This document shows, piece after piece, positions 47,401 to 59,000 of a stretch of DNA of 64,000 nt. Origin of the DNA: Watersipora subatra (lineage: Eukaryota; Bryozoa; Gymnolaemata; Cheilostomatida; Watersiporidae). A model generated the notes under the pieces. The model did not search any database, had not been told where the DNA came from, and saw only the letters and a list, made by a program, of their open reading frames with translations. The stretch spans positions 48,285,196-48,349,195 of the forward strand of contig NC_088708.1 in NCBI RefSeq assembly GCF_963576615.1, given 5' to 3'. The first letter of the stretch is position 1. Each line of letters starts with the position of its first letter. A program made the translations under genes and the position numbers.

Positions 47401-50400
47401 TATCAATAAGAGTGTCTATCAATAGGAGCTGTCTATCAATAGGAGTATCTATCAATAGGAGTATCTATCAATAGGAGCTGTCTATCAATAGGAGCTGTCT
47501 ATCAATAGGAGTGTATATCAATAAAAGTGTCTATCAATAGGAGCTGTCTATCAATAGGATTGTCTATCAATAGGAGTATCTATCAATAGAAGCTGTCTAT
47601 CAATAGGAGCTGTCTATCAATAGGAGTGTATATCAATAAAAGTGTCTATCAATAGGAGCTGTCTATCAATAGGAGCTGTCTATCAATAGGAGTGTCTATC
47701 AATAAAAGTGTCTATCAATAGGAGCTGTCTATCAATAGGAGTGTCTATCAATAGGAGTGTCTATCAATAAGAGTGTCTATCAATAGGAGCTGTCTATCAA
47801 TAGGAGTATCTATCAATAGGAGTATCCATCAATAGGAGCTGTCTATCAATAGGAGTGTCTATCAATAAGAGTATCTATCAATAGGAGCTGTCTATCAATA
47901 GGAGTGTCTATCAATAAGAGTGTCTATCAATAGGGGCTGTCTATCAATAGGAGCTGTCTATCAATAGGAGCTGTCTATCAATAGGAGTGTCTATCAATAG
48001 GAGCTGTCTATCAATAGGAGTATCTATCAATAGGAGTGTCTATCAATAGGAGTGTCTATCAATAGGATTGTCTATCAGTAGGAGCTGTCTATCAATAGGA
48101 GTGTCTATCAATAGGAGTGTCTATCAATAGGAGCTGTCTATCAATAGGAGTGTCTATCAATTGGAGTATCTATCAATAGGAGCTGTCTATCAATAGGAGT
48201 GTCTATCAATAGGTGTGTCTATCAATAGGAGCTGTCTATCAATAGGAGCTGTCTATCAATAGGAGCTGTCTATCAATAGGAGCTGTCTATCAATAGGATT
48301 GTTTATCAATAGGTGCTGTCTATCAATAGGTGCTGTCTATCAATAGGAGCTGTCTATCAATAGGATTGTTTATCAATAGGAGCTGTCTATCAATAGGAGC
48401 TGTCTATCAATAGGTGCTGTCTATCAATAGGATTGTTTATCAATAGGAGCTGTCTATCAATAGGAGCTGTCTATCAATAGGAGCTGTCTATCAATAGTAT
48501 TGTTTATCAATTGGAGCTGTCTATCAATAGGAGTATCTATCAATAGGAGCTGTCTATCAATAGGAGTATCTATCAATAGGAGTATCTATCAATAGGAGCT
48601 GTCTATCAATAGGAGTGTCTATCAATTGGAGTGTCTATCAATAGGAGTATCTATCAATAGGAGTATCTATCAATAGGAGCTGTCTATCAATAGGAGTATC
48701 TATCAATAGGAGTATCCATCAATAGGAGCTGTCTATCAATAGGAGTGTCTATCAATAAGAGTGTCTATCAATAGGAGCTGTCTATCGATAGGACTATCTA
48801 TCAATATGAGCTGTCTATCAATAGGAGTCTCTATCAATTGGAGTATCTATCAATAGGAGCTGTCTATCAATAGGAGTATCTATCAATAGAAGTATCTATC
48901 AATAGGAGTGTCTATCAATAGGAGTATCTATCAATAGGAGTATCTATCAATAGGAGTGTCTATCAATAGGAGTGTCTATCAATAGGAGCTGTCTATCAAT
49001 AGGATTGTTTATCAATTGGAACTGTCTATCAATAGGAGTATCTATCAATAGGAGTATCTATTAATAGGAGCTGTCTATCAATAGTAGTATCTATCAATAG
49101 GAGTATCTATCAATAGGAGTGTCTATCAATAGGAGTATCTATCAATAGGAGCTGTCTATCAATAGGAGCTGTCTATCAATAGGAGTGTCTATCAATAAGA
49201 GTGTCTATCAATAGGAGCTGTCTATCAATAGGAGCTGTCTATCAATAGGAGTGTCTATCAATAGGAGCTGTCTATCAATAGGTGCTGTCTATCAATAGGA
49301 GTGTCTATCAATAGGTGTGTCTATCAATAGGAGCTGTCTATCAATAGGAGCTGTCTATCAATAGGAGTATCTATCAATAGGATTGTTTATCAATAGGTGC
49401 TGTCTATCAATAGGTGCTGTCTATCAATAGGAGCTGTCTATCAATAGGAGTGTCTATCAATAGGAGCTGTCTATCAATAGGAGTATCTATCAATAGGAGT
49501 ATCTATCAATAGGAGTGTCTATCAATAGGAGTATCTATCAATAGGAGTGTCTATCAATAGGAGCTGTCTATCAATAGGAGTGTCTATCAATTGGAGTATC
49601 TATCAATAGGAGCTGTCTATCAATAGGAGTGTCTATCAATAGGTGTGTCTATCAATAGGAGCTGTCTATCAATAGGAGCTGTCTATCAATAGGAGTATCT
49701 ATCAATAGGATTGTTTATCAATGGGTGCTGTCTATCAATAGGTGCTGTCTATCAATAGGAGCTGTCTATCAATAGGTGCTGTCTATCAATAGGATTGTTT
49801 ATCAATAGGTGCTGTCTATTAATAGGTGCTGTCTATCAGAAGTACAAAAATCAGCAAAAGATAATATTACTTAAATTTTTGAATTTTCTCTACAAACTAT
49901 TACAAAACACAACATGAAAAATTTCCTTTTTCAGCAGCACAAGAAATAGAAAAACAGCCACTTTTTGTCATATGTGCCTATATCATGTATTGCATAATCA
50001 TCAGTATTTAAGTTCACCATTGCATGAAAAGTAGCCAAGGTAAAATAAACAAGTACGAGGTAAGCAAGTCCGAAATTAGTTTTAACATCAGAGTATAAAG
50101 ATACTACTAGTGTGTCAACTAGGCATAACTTTCATATCGCACATCCTTTTTAAAATCTTCTTTTTGAAATTGTCTACTCATAACACATTTACATTGTGGC
50201 ACTAAGCTATTCTGTAATATATGGTGGTCAAGTGAAAGTCTCAATATAATTGTAGCCTTAATAAGCTTGAGTGCTGCATTGAATAAGCCCACTGACAGTC
50301 ATTTACTTTGACAGGTAAAAAATTTTCCAGAAGATGAAATCCTTCAAAATAATTAGTGGAGCTTTCAAACACACCAGTATAGACACAACTAGCATCATTT

Positions 50401-50795
50401 CTAAAATTCTAGACACACTAATGCCCTGTTTTAGATAATATCTCCAAGCGAACACGCTCGCTAAAATCACCGGATTGTTGGCTTAATAACTTCTGTGCCG
50501 ACTAAAGCTTAGCAACCACTTGGTTTTAAGCTATGCTTCAACTCAGGTGATCCAGAGAGTACACTTTAAGACAACATGCCTGCTGACATTTAATAGTTAC
50601 CCTGGCACTGTTAAAATAGTTGGAAAAGAGTTACATCCTGCACACGCAGATTTCTGACTGACGGAGGTACTTAGCTAAACATTTCTATCACCTTGTCACT
50701 TCTCTCTTTATAGCTTTCCGATGGCCAAGAAAGACGAAGACTTTAAAACAGTTGAGCAGAACAAGCTTTTGGATGATGTCGCTACTAAAATCTAG
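34678..50795 (+). CDS. SLC22-like organic cation/anion transporter, gene 2 (complete)
   Basis: A 12-helix MFS transporter of the plasma membrane. Exons: 34678-34829, 37416-37560, 38187-38290, 39691-39845, 40608-40779, 41877-42122, 43839-44059, 44470-44648, 45441-45589, 50714-50795. All have GT-AG ends with phases 2,0,2,1,2,2,1,0,2. The product is 534 residues, or 549 if exon 9 reads on to its own stop at 45716. Visible marks are a Cys-rich loop with two NSS sequons (residues 51-99), ICDRFGRK (to 138), ESPHW (247-251), WWGRKWP (369-375) and LPETLFEA after helix 12. The length fits the family (about 520-560). Substrate unknown; the gene is the head-to-head paralogue of gene 1. Confidence 0.9.
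35002..35285. repeat. GT-rich tract (TGTGTGGTATGTGG-type)
   Basis: Irregular repeats of 'gtgtgtgaggtgtgtgg' and 'tatgtggtgtgtg' lie in intron 1 of SLC22 gene 2. The open frames on both strands are artefacts. It adjoins the repeat at 35286. Confidence 0.93.
35286..35515 (+). repeat. dispersed repeat next to GT tract, copy 1
   Basis: It matches 59465-59690: 'tttccacattttatggcc', 'caatccaaacttcccaagt', 'atttggtttcaaaatacc' and 'gaataaaaggaatcaagtgc' have close counterparts in the same order. Both copies directly follow a GT-rich tract, so that tract is probably part of the element. Confidence 0.75.
36105..36490 (-). repeat. dispersed repeat, right arm of an inverted pair
   Basis: Reverse-complement partner of 34215-34610, with extra (TA)n expansion near 36240. 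Its left end fuses with a tRNA-like SINE segment (36000-36100, 'caggatttgaactcacagc'), seen in the same order at 54590. Confidence 0.85.
36815..37195 (+). repeat. dispersed element with tRNA-like promoter, copy B
   Basis: Partner of 24340-24735 in the same orientation. It shares 'acagcttataaacat'-like, 'tttaatgaatatcttcac', 'gtttaatggctaagctcac' and 'gagatcaaaacctctg' blocks. It lies in intron 1 of SLC22 gene 2. Confidence 0.65.
37416..37560 (+). CDS. SLC22 gene 2 exon 2
   Basis: 145 bp. The acceptor is 'tgacttgtag' and the donor is GAA|gtgagta. It encodes the extracellular loop RCIQESVVSNSSVQYDNQC with a second NSS sequon and DCERF. Its last 30 bases plus the donor are re-iterated in the following intron (37561-37880). 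Confidence 0.87.
37561..37880. repeat. ~41-bp repeat derived from the exon 2 splice junction
   Basis: Imperfect copies of the exon 2 end plus donor occur: 'cagccactctcgcc', 'aaggtgagtatctagta', 'ggggtaagtaatctagta', 'tgaagtaagtacctagt', 'tgagataagtatttagta'. Spacing from 37674 is 40-41 bp. Several copies keep a consensus 5' splice site. Confidence 0.8.
38187..38290 (+). CDS. SLC22 gene 2 exon 3
   Basis: 104 bp. The acceptor is 'tgtattgcag' and the donor is TCG|gtaagtg. It encodes FDAVCGAAQYVTMVNVAWM, helix 2 and SYICDR leading into the FGRK motif. Confidence 0.9.
38310..39600. repeat. 37-bp minisatellite with divergence gradient
   Basis: The unit contains 'aaggtatgtgagatacaac' and 'tgtacatgtgtaactagt'. 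About 23 near-identical units run from 38740 to 39595; before that (38310-38740) older, diverged units of similar length ('tcagtgagttgtttggtg') are recognisable. It lies in intron 3 of SLC22 gene 2. Minus-strand frames (up to 182 codons) arise because 37-bp units cycle through frames without stops. Confidence 0.95.
39691..39845 (+). CDS. SLC22 gene 2 exon 4
   Basis: 155 bp. The acceptor is 'gtacctgcag' and the donor is TAA|gtaagtg. It encodes FGRKPMIIVTFVTIGVFG and the following helix (helices 3-4), phase 2 in and 1 out, as in gene 1. Confidence 0.9.
39902..40125. repeat. 44-bp tandem repeat, 5 units
   Basis: The unit is like 'gttatatgactcataagta' + 'gaattgtaatagatata'. It lies in intron 4 of SLC22 gene 2, a different array from those of gene 1. 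Confidence 0.88.
40608..40779 (+). CDS. SLC22 gene 2 exon 5
   Basis: 172 bp. The acceptor is 'caactacag' and the donor is CTG|gtgagtt. It encodes ITETTAPNKRAYALNALDLF and helices 5-6. Its length equals gene 1 exon 5. Confidence 0.9.
40780..41876. other. intron 5 of SLC22 gene 2
   Basis: AT-rich intron. No repeat array, exon or RNA gene is seen. Confidence 0.45.
41877..42122 (+). CDS. SLC22 gene 2 exon 6
   Basis: 246 bp. The acceptor is 'gttttggcag' and the donor is CTG|gtatgtg. It encodes ALDESPHWLVTNGKQDKAID, an acidic/basic cytoplasmic loop, and VVIRFFVFSAGW entering helix 7. Confidence 0.9.
42828..43050. repeat. 25-bp minisatellite, 9 units
   Basis: The unit contains 'aaccaataggaataaagat' and then 'aacatc'. 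It lies in intron 6 of SLC22 gene 2. Confidence 0.93.
43380..43585 (+). repeat. SINE-like dispersed repeat copy
   Basis: 'gttagtggttaggataatag' (A-box-like) occurs near the start. The end reads 'cacacctgaccatcactcac' and 'agactgccatggtactagt', the same tail as the copies near 6880, 36150 and 54730. Confidence 0.5.
43839..44059 (+). CDS. SLC22 gene 2 exon 7
   Basis: 221 bp. The acceptor is 'tgtttacag' and the donor is CAG|gtaaatc. It encodes ISCAFCYYSLSFGVGKLPGN and WWGRKWP (helices 7-9). Confidence 0.9.
44215..44413. repeat. (CT)n/CCCTCTCT microsatellite
   Basis: A strand-asymmetric pyrimidine run in intron 7 of SLC22 gene 2, ending 57 bases before exon 8. It could act as an oversized polypyrimidine tract or form triplex DNA; that is inference. 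Confidence 0.97.
44470..44648 (+). CDS. SLC22 gene 2 exon 8
   Basis: 179 bp. The acceptor is 'atatttgtag' and the donor is ATG|gtatgtg. It encodes DSVAITILSFTGKFCISAAW, the family's EVYPTTYR segment, and helix 11 start VVGRIGIVSAPY. Confidence 0.88.
45441..45589 (+). CDS. SLC22 gene 2 exon 9
   Basis: The acceptor is 'gctgttgcag'. It encodes DKYIDVPNEEFILPSIYVVL, helix 12, then PPETNNRKLPETLFEANVR. The donor at 45590 (CAG|gttaga) links in phase to 50714. If unspliced, the frame continues through a basic tail (FKKAKDMFKKAK) to TAG at 45714-45716, giving an alternative C-terminus. Confidence 0.8.
46393..49838. repeat. 16/17-bp minisatellite, ~3.4 kb
   Basis: Two unit types, 'tctatcaataggagctg' (17 bp) and 'tctatcaataggagtg' (16 bp), are intermixed with AAGAG, GTATC and TTGTT variants, roughly 200 units in all. 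It lies between the two possible ends of SLC22 gene 2. If exon 10 is used, the array is in the last intron. Confidence 0.97.
49845..50713. other. unique sequence before the terminal exon of SLC22 gene 2
   Basis: No repeat or other gene is visible. It ends with a pyrimidine-rich stretch (50697-50713) that serves as the exon 10 acceptor region. Confidence 0.45.
50714..50795 (+). CDS. SLC22 gene 2 candidate terminal exon 10
   Basis: 82 bp after 'cttctctctttatag'. Joined in phase to 45589 it gives ANVRSFPMAKKDEDFKTVEQ and ends LLDDVATKI then TAG. A charged hydrophilic tail after LPET is usual for SLC22 proteins, which favours this end over the read-through tail. Confidence 0.65.
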
Positions 50796-52910
50796 CAAAG
50801 GGGATCCTGTAGATGATTTATGAGGATGTTGACTTCAAACGATGATCGATTCAACCAATTTATACAAAGCTGGGAGCTATGCCAAACTTTCAAGAACAAA
50901 GCGGAGAACATTCTTGCTTTTAAATTCCTTCAATCACTCTTGGCTAAAGTACCAACATAAGGTACCAAGGCTAAATTACCAAGATAAGATTACTTTGAAA
51001 CTTTACCAAGTATTATTTCAAATAACTGCTAGCAGAGCTTCTAACTGAGAATATTTTGGTTTATAATCACAAGACCAAAAGATTTTTGTATACCTAAGAA
51101 AAAAACAATTGTGAGAGAAATTTTGCCTAGAGATCAATTAACATCGATATATAATGTATACATGTATATATGATTAATATTTTTTAGGTTTGTTATTTTC
51201 CATTTATATTACTAACCAAAACAATAGACGCGCTATATTTTGTAGAATTATGAGGCTAAACATGGTATATTACTACTTGCTTCAGAATCCAACTTGGCCT
51301 ACTTTTACTAAAAATTACCTCTTTCATCTTCTTATCAGATACAAGTGCAGACAGCAATCTACACTTGTGTACATACGCTGCCTTTACGCTGCTAGATCAT
51401 TTTCTTTGATCTTTAGACTAATACAAACTCAGATGATTTTGCTTAACTTACATGATTTACTTTTGACCAGCAAACAATATACAAACATTATTATTAGAAC
51501 GTAAATATAGACATGCCTGAACAGAATTGCTAGATTACCAAATCTGCTGATCATATGTTGGCTGTTTCATTCTGAGCTGCTGACTTTTAGATTAACATTA
51601 TTACTAAAGTAAACAGTGCCCTGAGCTAAGGATAGCCTCAGTTACCAGCCATCCTTGTGCTAGCTCATTATTACATCTAGAATTGGTTTCAGCTGAATGT
51701 ATCAGATTATAGGCTAAGACAAACAAAAACACAACCAACATGAGAAACTGTCTACAGGTCAAGTATGACGGTCCTACACAGAATGATGACATGCCGAGGA
51801 GACAATTTAGTGGAATAATCTCAGCAGTTAATCTGATGATTTACTGGTTGTGTGAACATGACACGAGTGTTGATGAGTGTTACCAAAGTAATGTATAAAA
51901 AGAGTTATGGCAACATAACAGTAGAAATGGACTCAACATGGCCCCCTCATACTTCATAGAGAGATGACACTACTCTCTCTACACATGCTCTGTGAGGCTG
52001 GAGTTAAATTGTAACAATGATAGATTTGGCAGAAACAAAGCTCTTGCATCAATTATGCATAAATAATATTATCCTTTCGTGTTGTATTAAAGTCCTACTC
52101 AGAATGATGATATGCAGAGGAAAGAATCTACGTAGTGGGATGATCTCAGCAGTTCAACAGAGTTAAAATAATAGAGGTTTCTAATCCCAAACATCTCGAT
52201 TTAGCTAAATTCAGAGGACTACAGATTATGGCCAAAAAGCTACTAATTTTCTGTACTCACTCAATAAACTAGTAAAGTTTAGAAAAAGTTTATAAATTCT
52301 AACAAGGGTATTAAACATATAATGGTAGACTTGGTGCATGAACCATAATTTAAGCTAGTGGCTCATACAGCCAATATGAGTCGCGTAGATCAATCACCAT
52401 CAACCAGTATCAGTAATCTTACCAATACAGACCCTTATTTGTCATCTCACTCTCATTTTTTTAAAACTTGGGTGACATCCAATGAGATGTATTGAAGATA
52501 TCTAATAGTTGATAAAACTATTTGAGCTTGTATGCCAAAAAACGAATAACATTCCTGACAGTGAAAGCGATGCCTAGCCTTAGAATGTGAAGGTTCAACA
52601 AGTGAGGAAAGATGTAGCAGTTGATACAACAAACTTTCACAACATAAAAATATCAATCATGATATGGTGAGAACTGCGGAGTCAATTTTAAGAACAAACA
52701 TCTCCTTTAAAATAAAAGATGCATGTCATACAGAAGACACGCCTTTTTAAAAACAACCAGCAGCTTGAAGAAATTATTTTTTCAAAAGTTGAACAATCCG
52801 AGTAAATTTAGATAGCTTTTCAGCAAAATACATTTATGAACTGCGCTACCAAAATACACAACAATAGAAAAACAGAAAGATGGAAGCTACTTTGATGCAC
52901 TTGGAAAAAC
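50796..52910. other. intergenic, SLC22 gene 2 to SCO1 (convergent)
   Basis: It presumably holds the 3' UTRs of both convergent genes. Short open frames have no recognisable domain. No clear repeat array is seen. Two similar stretches (51770-51830 and 52095-52150, 'agaatgatgacatgc' and 'agcagtt') hint at a small old duplication. Confidence 0.4.
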
Positions 52911-53066
52911 TCAAAAAGGTAGGAATGTCTTACGCCTGAGCTTTTCATGTTCACTTATGTGTTTGATTGAACCTCGGATGATGCCATCAGCTTTGGCTGA
53001 CTTGTCATAGACATCTACAATCTTTCCGTCTGGGTTGATGAGGTACATGAGTATTGTGTGGTCAAC
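52911..53066 (-). CDS. SCO1: SCO1 exon 7 (stop)
   Basis: 156 bp after acceptor 'tgcaaccag'. It begins [17 protein letters not shown] with the copper-binding His and ends LRRKTFLPF then TGA at 52913-52911. Confidence 0.93.
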   Translation of the reverse strand, partial: VDHTILMYLINPDGKIVDVYDKSAKADGIIRGSIKHISEHEKLRRKTFLPF

Positions 53067-56000
53067 CTGGTTGCAGCCACAGACAATGAAAGACAGTGAC
53101 ATATCTTGATAATAATAACAAGCAACCGTAGAATTATAAGACAATTTGCAGCCTGTTACAGAATACTTACATTAGATGATTTTCAAACAAGCATTCGCGC
53201 GAGTTTGGTACAAATATATACAAAGTTTACGCGTTTCTTCTCATGGCATTGGAACAAAAAATAAGACAACTCCAAATTTCTTATCTTGCATAACAATGGT
53301 AGTTTTTGTGACAAATTCATGGCACTTTAGTGATTGGTATTGAAAACAATTTGTTAAAAAAAACAACTTGTGTATGAGTCACAAACTCCCTGTTTTAACA
53401 AAGTCAGCAAGACTAGTAGCAAATTTACTGCAAATCTAGGGTAAAAGATATTTTTAAAAATTATGTACAAAAAACAAAAAGTTGTTAAAAATAAAACTCT
53501 AAAACAAACCACAACACATTCAGAATATAAGATTGGCTATCAGCAAATCTACATGTATATTGTATGAATGTTTAAATGTATAAACAGAATGAGAAACTGT
53601 CTTCTCTGTTTTGGATTGTAGCATCCAAACTCAATGGTATTCTTAAATGCAGTATTGATTTCACATTTATATTAAAAATACCAAAACTTACAGATGTCAC
53701 TGCATAAAAAACATATATATATATGTAATAATCAAAACATACAAGCTTAAAAGAATTATTCAACATATTTTAGTAAGTTTAGGGTCTATTACTAGCATCA
53801 CTAAGATAGAACATGCCTAATAACCCTCTGCTGGGCGAGCTGAAATGGCTTACAAACGCTCCCTCCGTTTAGACAGTTGACAACAGTATATACAGCGTCT
53901 GGTTACAGCGTGGAAAATATTATACTAGAAAATAAACTAAGAACTGAACTCACTATGTAATCCCCATCTTCATCCTTCTCTCCCAGGCTATAGTATGTTT
54001 TAAATGACTTGGCTACAGTGTCAATTTCTTCTGTTGTGCCAGTAAATCCAATTAATTTAGGAGAAAAGTCTACAACATTAACAAAGTTGGGAGAAATCAT
54101 GCAGACCATACTGAGACTGCTGACACTGACAACATCCACCAATAGCAAAGAGCATCAGTCAAATGCCATAAGCAAACCACTTACGTAAAGTTATACAAAA
54201 TGTATTATATATTTTGTACGCCTTTACAATATATCTGTTGAAACAGCATTTGGTAATATAATCATTTTATTATTGACTCACATAGAAGGCGGGCTGCCAG
54301 GTAAAATTTAATAACCCCAATCATACAGTGTCCTTAATGTGGTTTAGCAAGAATCAAAGACACCAATCTGTAGTTCCATGACGGCTGAGTCTAATGTGCC
54401 ATCTGTTACAACATTGTAATGGAAGCACCCTGCTCCTCTACATCCTGCACCTGCTACTCATAATGTTCTGTCCTATACTGAAAACTACATATTTTAAATA
54501 ATAATAAGGTGGTGGGTGTGTACACGCTGTGTGTCACAATCTTCAACCATGGTTTGGAATGTTACTGGTTAGAACAAAAAATTGATATAAGTTGGATTTG
54601 AACTTGCAACATTCAGCTTGGTAGACAGACACTAATCGACATTCTTCAACTGTTTCAGCATAGTTGTGTACATACTAATTCTCTGTACTTTATTGACGCA
54701 CCTGATACTCATAGCACACTAGACTGTCAGGGTACTAGTGTGTTAGTTCACTGTGTGTCACGCTCTTCAGTAATAATATTATGGAAATATTATGGTATCA
54801 CTGATAAAAAGGACTCTATATACAGTCAAACATGGATAACTCGCCCACGGATAGCTCGAACACATGGTTAATTCGAACAGTTTCTTTGGTCCGTTCCCAC
54901 GTAATGATAAATTGCTACAGATAACTCGAACTCAACACTGTTAACTCGAACTGTTTTTTGCCCCAACGGCTACCGAAACGGTTGTTATCGCTTTAGAAAA
55001 TCACTTTATTCCAAGCCATAGAGATAAACCTCAACTTTTCGTAATTCATAAGTGTCGTTATTACCACCATCGGCAAAATATTTTTGTCAACGACTTTTCT
55101 AAAGGTTTGGTGAAATTTGATTTATACCAAACATCCGCTTAGCGATCGCCCTTCGGAAGCAAGGTAAAGTGAGGTAATCTTTGCATAAACTTCAAGAAAA
55201 ATCGACAAAATTGATCGTGGGTAAAACGCTCAAAAGAAAAAGATGTCTTTTCTTTTGAGCATTTCAACAACGATCAAGTTTTGCCAATGTCAATCTAAAA
55301 AACGTCCTGGCAATAACATCACTTCAAACAACAAACCAATCTCAAGTGATAGAAAAATCTCAATACTTTTTGATAAAAACGTTTTAAACTTTACATTAGA
55401 AGCATTTAATTTGAAACAAGCCATTTATGCTTTTGATTTATATTATAGTTTGTATAAGTACATGTATCTACTAATAAATAAGTAAATACATGGACTTGTG
55501 ACAGTGCTCTGATAACTTGAACGCTCTGATAATTCGAACACTTTCGCTCGGTCCTGTGAAGTTCGAGTTATCCATGTTTGACTGTAGTTAGTTAATCATC
55601 CTTCTTAGCTAACAACGTCCTTCCATTTTTTTGCTGTTCAAATGCTTAGAGAATCTCCTAAGAGCATTCTTGACTTAAAAATGAAAAAAAAAATCAAATT
55701 GAATGTGGAAAATTAATCATGGTGGTGAAGTAAACACTGCAGAAAATTAAAAATTGGAAAAGGCCATCATGGGTTTTTCTCTGTTTTGTTAATGATCAAC
55801 CGAAGACTAACATAAGCTGTTGATTGCCTGCGTTGAAGAGTGAGCTCTAGACAAAGAACACAACCGTCAAATTTTCACTGGTCTCAATAGTTAACTATTA
55901 TAGCAGTGAAAGTCATAACAACAGCGAGAGATCAAGTGATAGTACAAGATGGCAATCATGAGTTGCTGAATAAATAACACTACCACAAATTGGATGTTTA

Positions 56001-59000
56001 GAATGGTTAGTGATATTATATTGAATATCACTGTTTGATGATCAAAAACTACTATTATATTAACACCACTTCATTTATAATTAATTTCACTTTTCAATGC
56101 GTTCTAGAAAAAATCCAATTGAAATATTATAAATTCGCTTTAGCTGCCTGCAAACATTACAAGTGAAATGCTTTGGCAGAATAAGAAGTAGTCGTACATG
56201 TTAGAGTACGTAGTTCCTTTACATATTAGTAACATTCAACACATTTCAGTGCATCACCCAGCAGTTGCCCTCAGCTGGACTGTATTCAACAGTGCCCTCA
56301 ACGTCAAAGACATTGATTGAGTTATACAGACCTTTGCAATACTTGTGCATGTATTCGACTGTGTCCCGGCCTGGATCAAGGGTGATGAATATCGGTTGTA
56401 TATCTGGAGTGCTAGGATTACCATCTGTAATAGAAATTTTTCTTAAAAAGTCAAAATTTCTCACAGAAAATAGCAAAACAAGCGCTAAGCCGTGCTTTAT
56501 GGATGAACACAGTAAATGACATATTCTAAGAACATTAGGGTTTACTTAAACAGCTTCAACTATTACATAATGATTACCAAAGATGAGAGTAGTCTCCCCA
56601 TACCACAGATTTTTTTACAATACAATGTATATTACAGCTTTTAATATTGTGCATAAAATGTCAGGAGATATCAAACTTCCAACAGCCATGGCTCAATTCT
56701 GTTAAAAAATAATGTTTAGCAAATACAATAAGCCAACCTTAAAGGAATCAGGACTCTGACCATCTGTCTAGAGGTAAACATAATTACCATTTGCTAGCTG
56801 ACATAAACAGGTACTCTTTCCCGTATATAGTGCAAACAAACAAATAAAATACAAACATAAAATAATTAGTAATAATAACAAAATTAAAACAAAAAATAAG
56901 ACTCTCACCAATTCCTTCAACAACCTCGACAAGTTTCTCGAGCTCCTCAGGACAGATGTCTGGGCAATGGGTGAAACCAAAGTAAAGAATGAGCCACTGT
57001 CCACGGAACTCTGCATACTCCCTCCTCTTGCCATTCTGGTCTGTGAGAGTCCAATTTAGTGTACCGATGCCGCTGTCTGACAGCGCAGCAATTCTACCTC
57101 CTGCTTGATCTGTTAACAGAGACTAATATCACGGAGACAAATTCACCTAGTGACGATAAGATGTTAGACCAAAACTTCATATAGCTACATTCCTTGTTAA
57201 CAGCAAACCAAGGTTGCGCGGTGTTAACCATATATTTTAATTGTTTATGTTTGTTAGCAGTGAGTGACTAGGGATGAGTGTTAATATCCATTAAAATTGG
57301 AATTAGCTAGTCTTTTAATTTGTAGCATGAGTATTTCTTAGTTTGGTTCACAACTCAAATATCATGACTAATCTCCCATCCACTTCAACTCAAATATCAT
57401 GACTCATCTCCCATCCATTTCAACTCAAATATCATGACTAATCTCCCATCCATTTCAACTCGGTTCTAAAAAACTAAAATTTAACTTGAAACTTTCCAAA
57501 ATGAAATGGAAATACAGTGCTGACTAGTTCCAAACTAAACAGAATAAATTAATCAGCCCACAAAGGCAAAGTGCTGATAACCATCTAACTACTCTTGCTT
57601 TTCATATTTATTTTTAAAAATCCTATTTATTTACTAATTGAGTACATTTACTTTCCATCATATACTAGTTAAATTAAATGCCATAAAACATACAGCTACA
57701 TGGCAGCTTGAATTTTATTCCCTCCCTGTAGAACATTCAAGAACAAACAGCAGATAAACTACTTCCATTCAAACTAACCCAACTATCATTATTTCCCAGC
57801 TCGCAAAGTCTTCCGTTGAAGGTTTTCTTCAACACTCTGTAGTTTTATTCTGCCATAAGCAGCTCCTTTATGTTCTGCTATATCACAAGTCTCTTTAATT
57901 GTCTCCCTTGGCACAGAAATAATTTAGGGCTGAATGCTCTTTTTCACATCCCACAGCAGATCTCAAACCATTGAATTTCCATTTGTAAGTCTAGAATGCT
58001 AACTGTTGTTCTATTGCCAATCCTTCCTCAAAAGTGAACAGGATTCATTGATTAACTAAAAACTCATAAATTTGATTTAGATTCATGTTTATTTAAAGTG
58101 ACCAGCTCAAATGGAACATCAGAAATTTTTGAAATGGTTATAAACAAATAACCAGTCGTGCAAAAAAGTACAACAATAGTTATTCAAAGAAGAGACACGT
58201 GAATCACAACCTAGCCCATGTGACCCTTCGAGAAAAGCTGACACAAACTGCTGAAGGTATAACAGTACACAGAAGACTGAATAATTGAATATACATACGA
58301 ACAAACTTTTTCCACTCTAACCAAATGTAGACTGCCGCCACCATCCCTGTGATGAGGGCAGCAACGAGCAGGCTCTGTGGCGTGATGTTTAACTGAAAGC
58401 GAAAAACACAGCACATGTACTGGTGAAATATTCAGAGAGTTTCATAACTGCTAATGATTATAGCCCAACCCTAACTGGTTGTGCTCCCTATTTATAAATT
58501 TATTAGGATTCCATACACAGTTTGTGAGAGATATAAAATGGCTAGTATATTCAGAGAGACCATTTCATGTCTATGTCTATGAGTGTAGATGGTTATAAGG
58601 ACCATCATGATTCTCATGTAGATAGTGGCCAGTGGCCAAAGGTTTAAAATTGTATCAACATTCTGAGATTAAAATAAAACTTGGTGACATTCTGTTTAGA
58701 AATATGCGAATTATTGGGAATATATTTACAAAAAACAGCTTGTGCATAAGAATTTCAGTAAAGAGGTAATGTTATCATCAAGGAACGATGATGATAACAC
58801 CGAAACTGGTGGTCATGAGAGCAGCACTTTCAAATTATTAGCACAAACAATAGCAGCAGAATGAAAATATGAAAACATGTGCAAGTACATATACTTACAT
58901 GTGCAATATCCAATACATGTACAAGGTATCACCACAAAAGCATGTCTTTACTCATGTGCACGCAATCATACTAAGCTAACAAAAAATTAAAACCAATTTT

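Noticed and set aside
56246-56331. Extension of SCO1 exon 5 to a stop at 56246
   Set aside because: Loses the conserved rest of the protein. The donor at 56331 joins exon 6 in phase and restores the family sequence.
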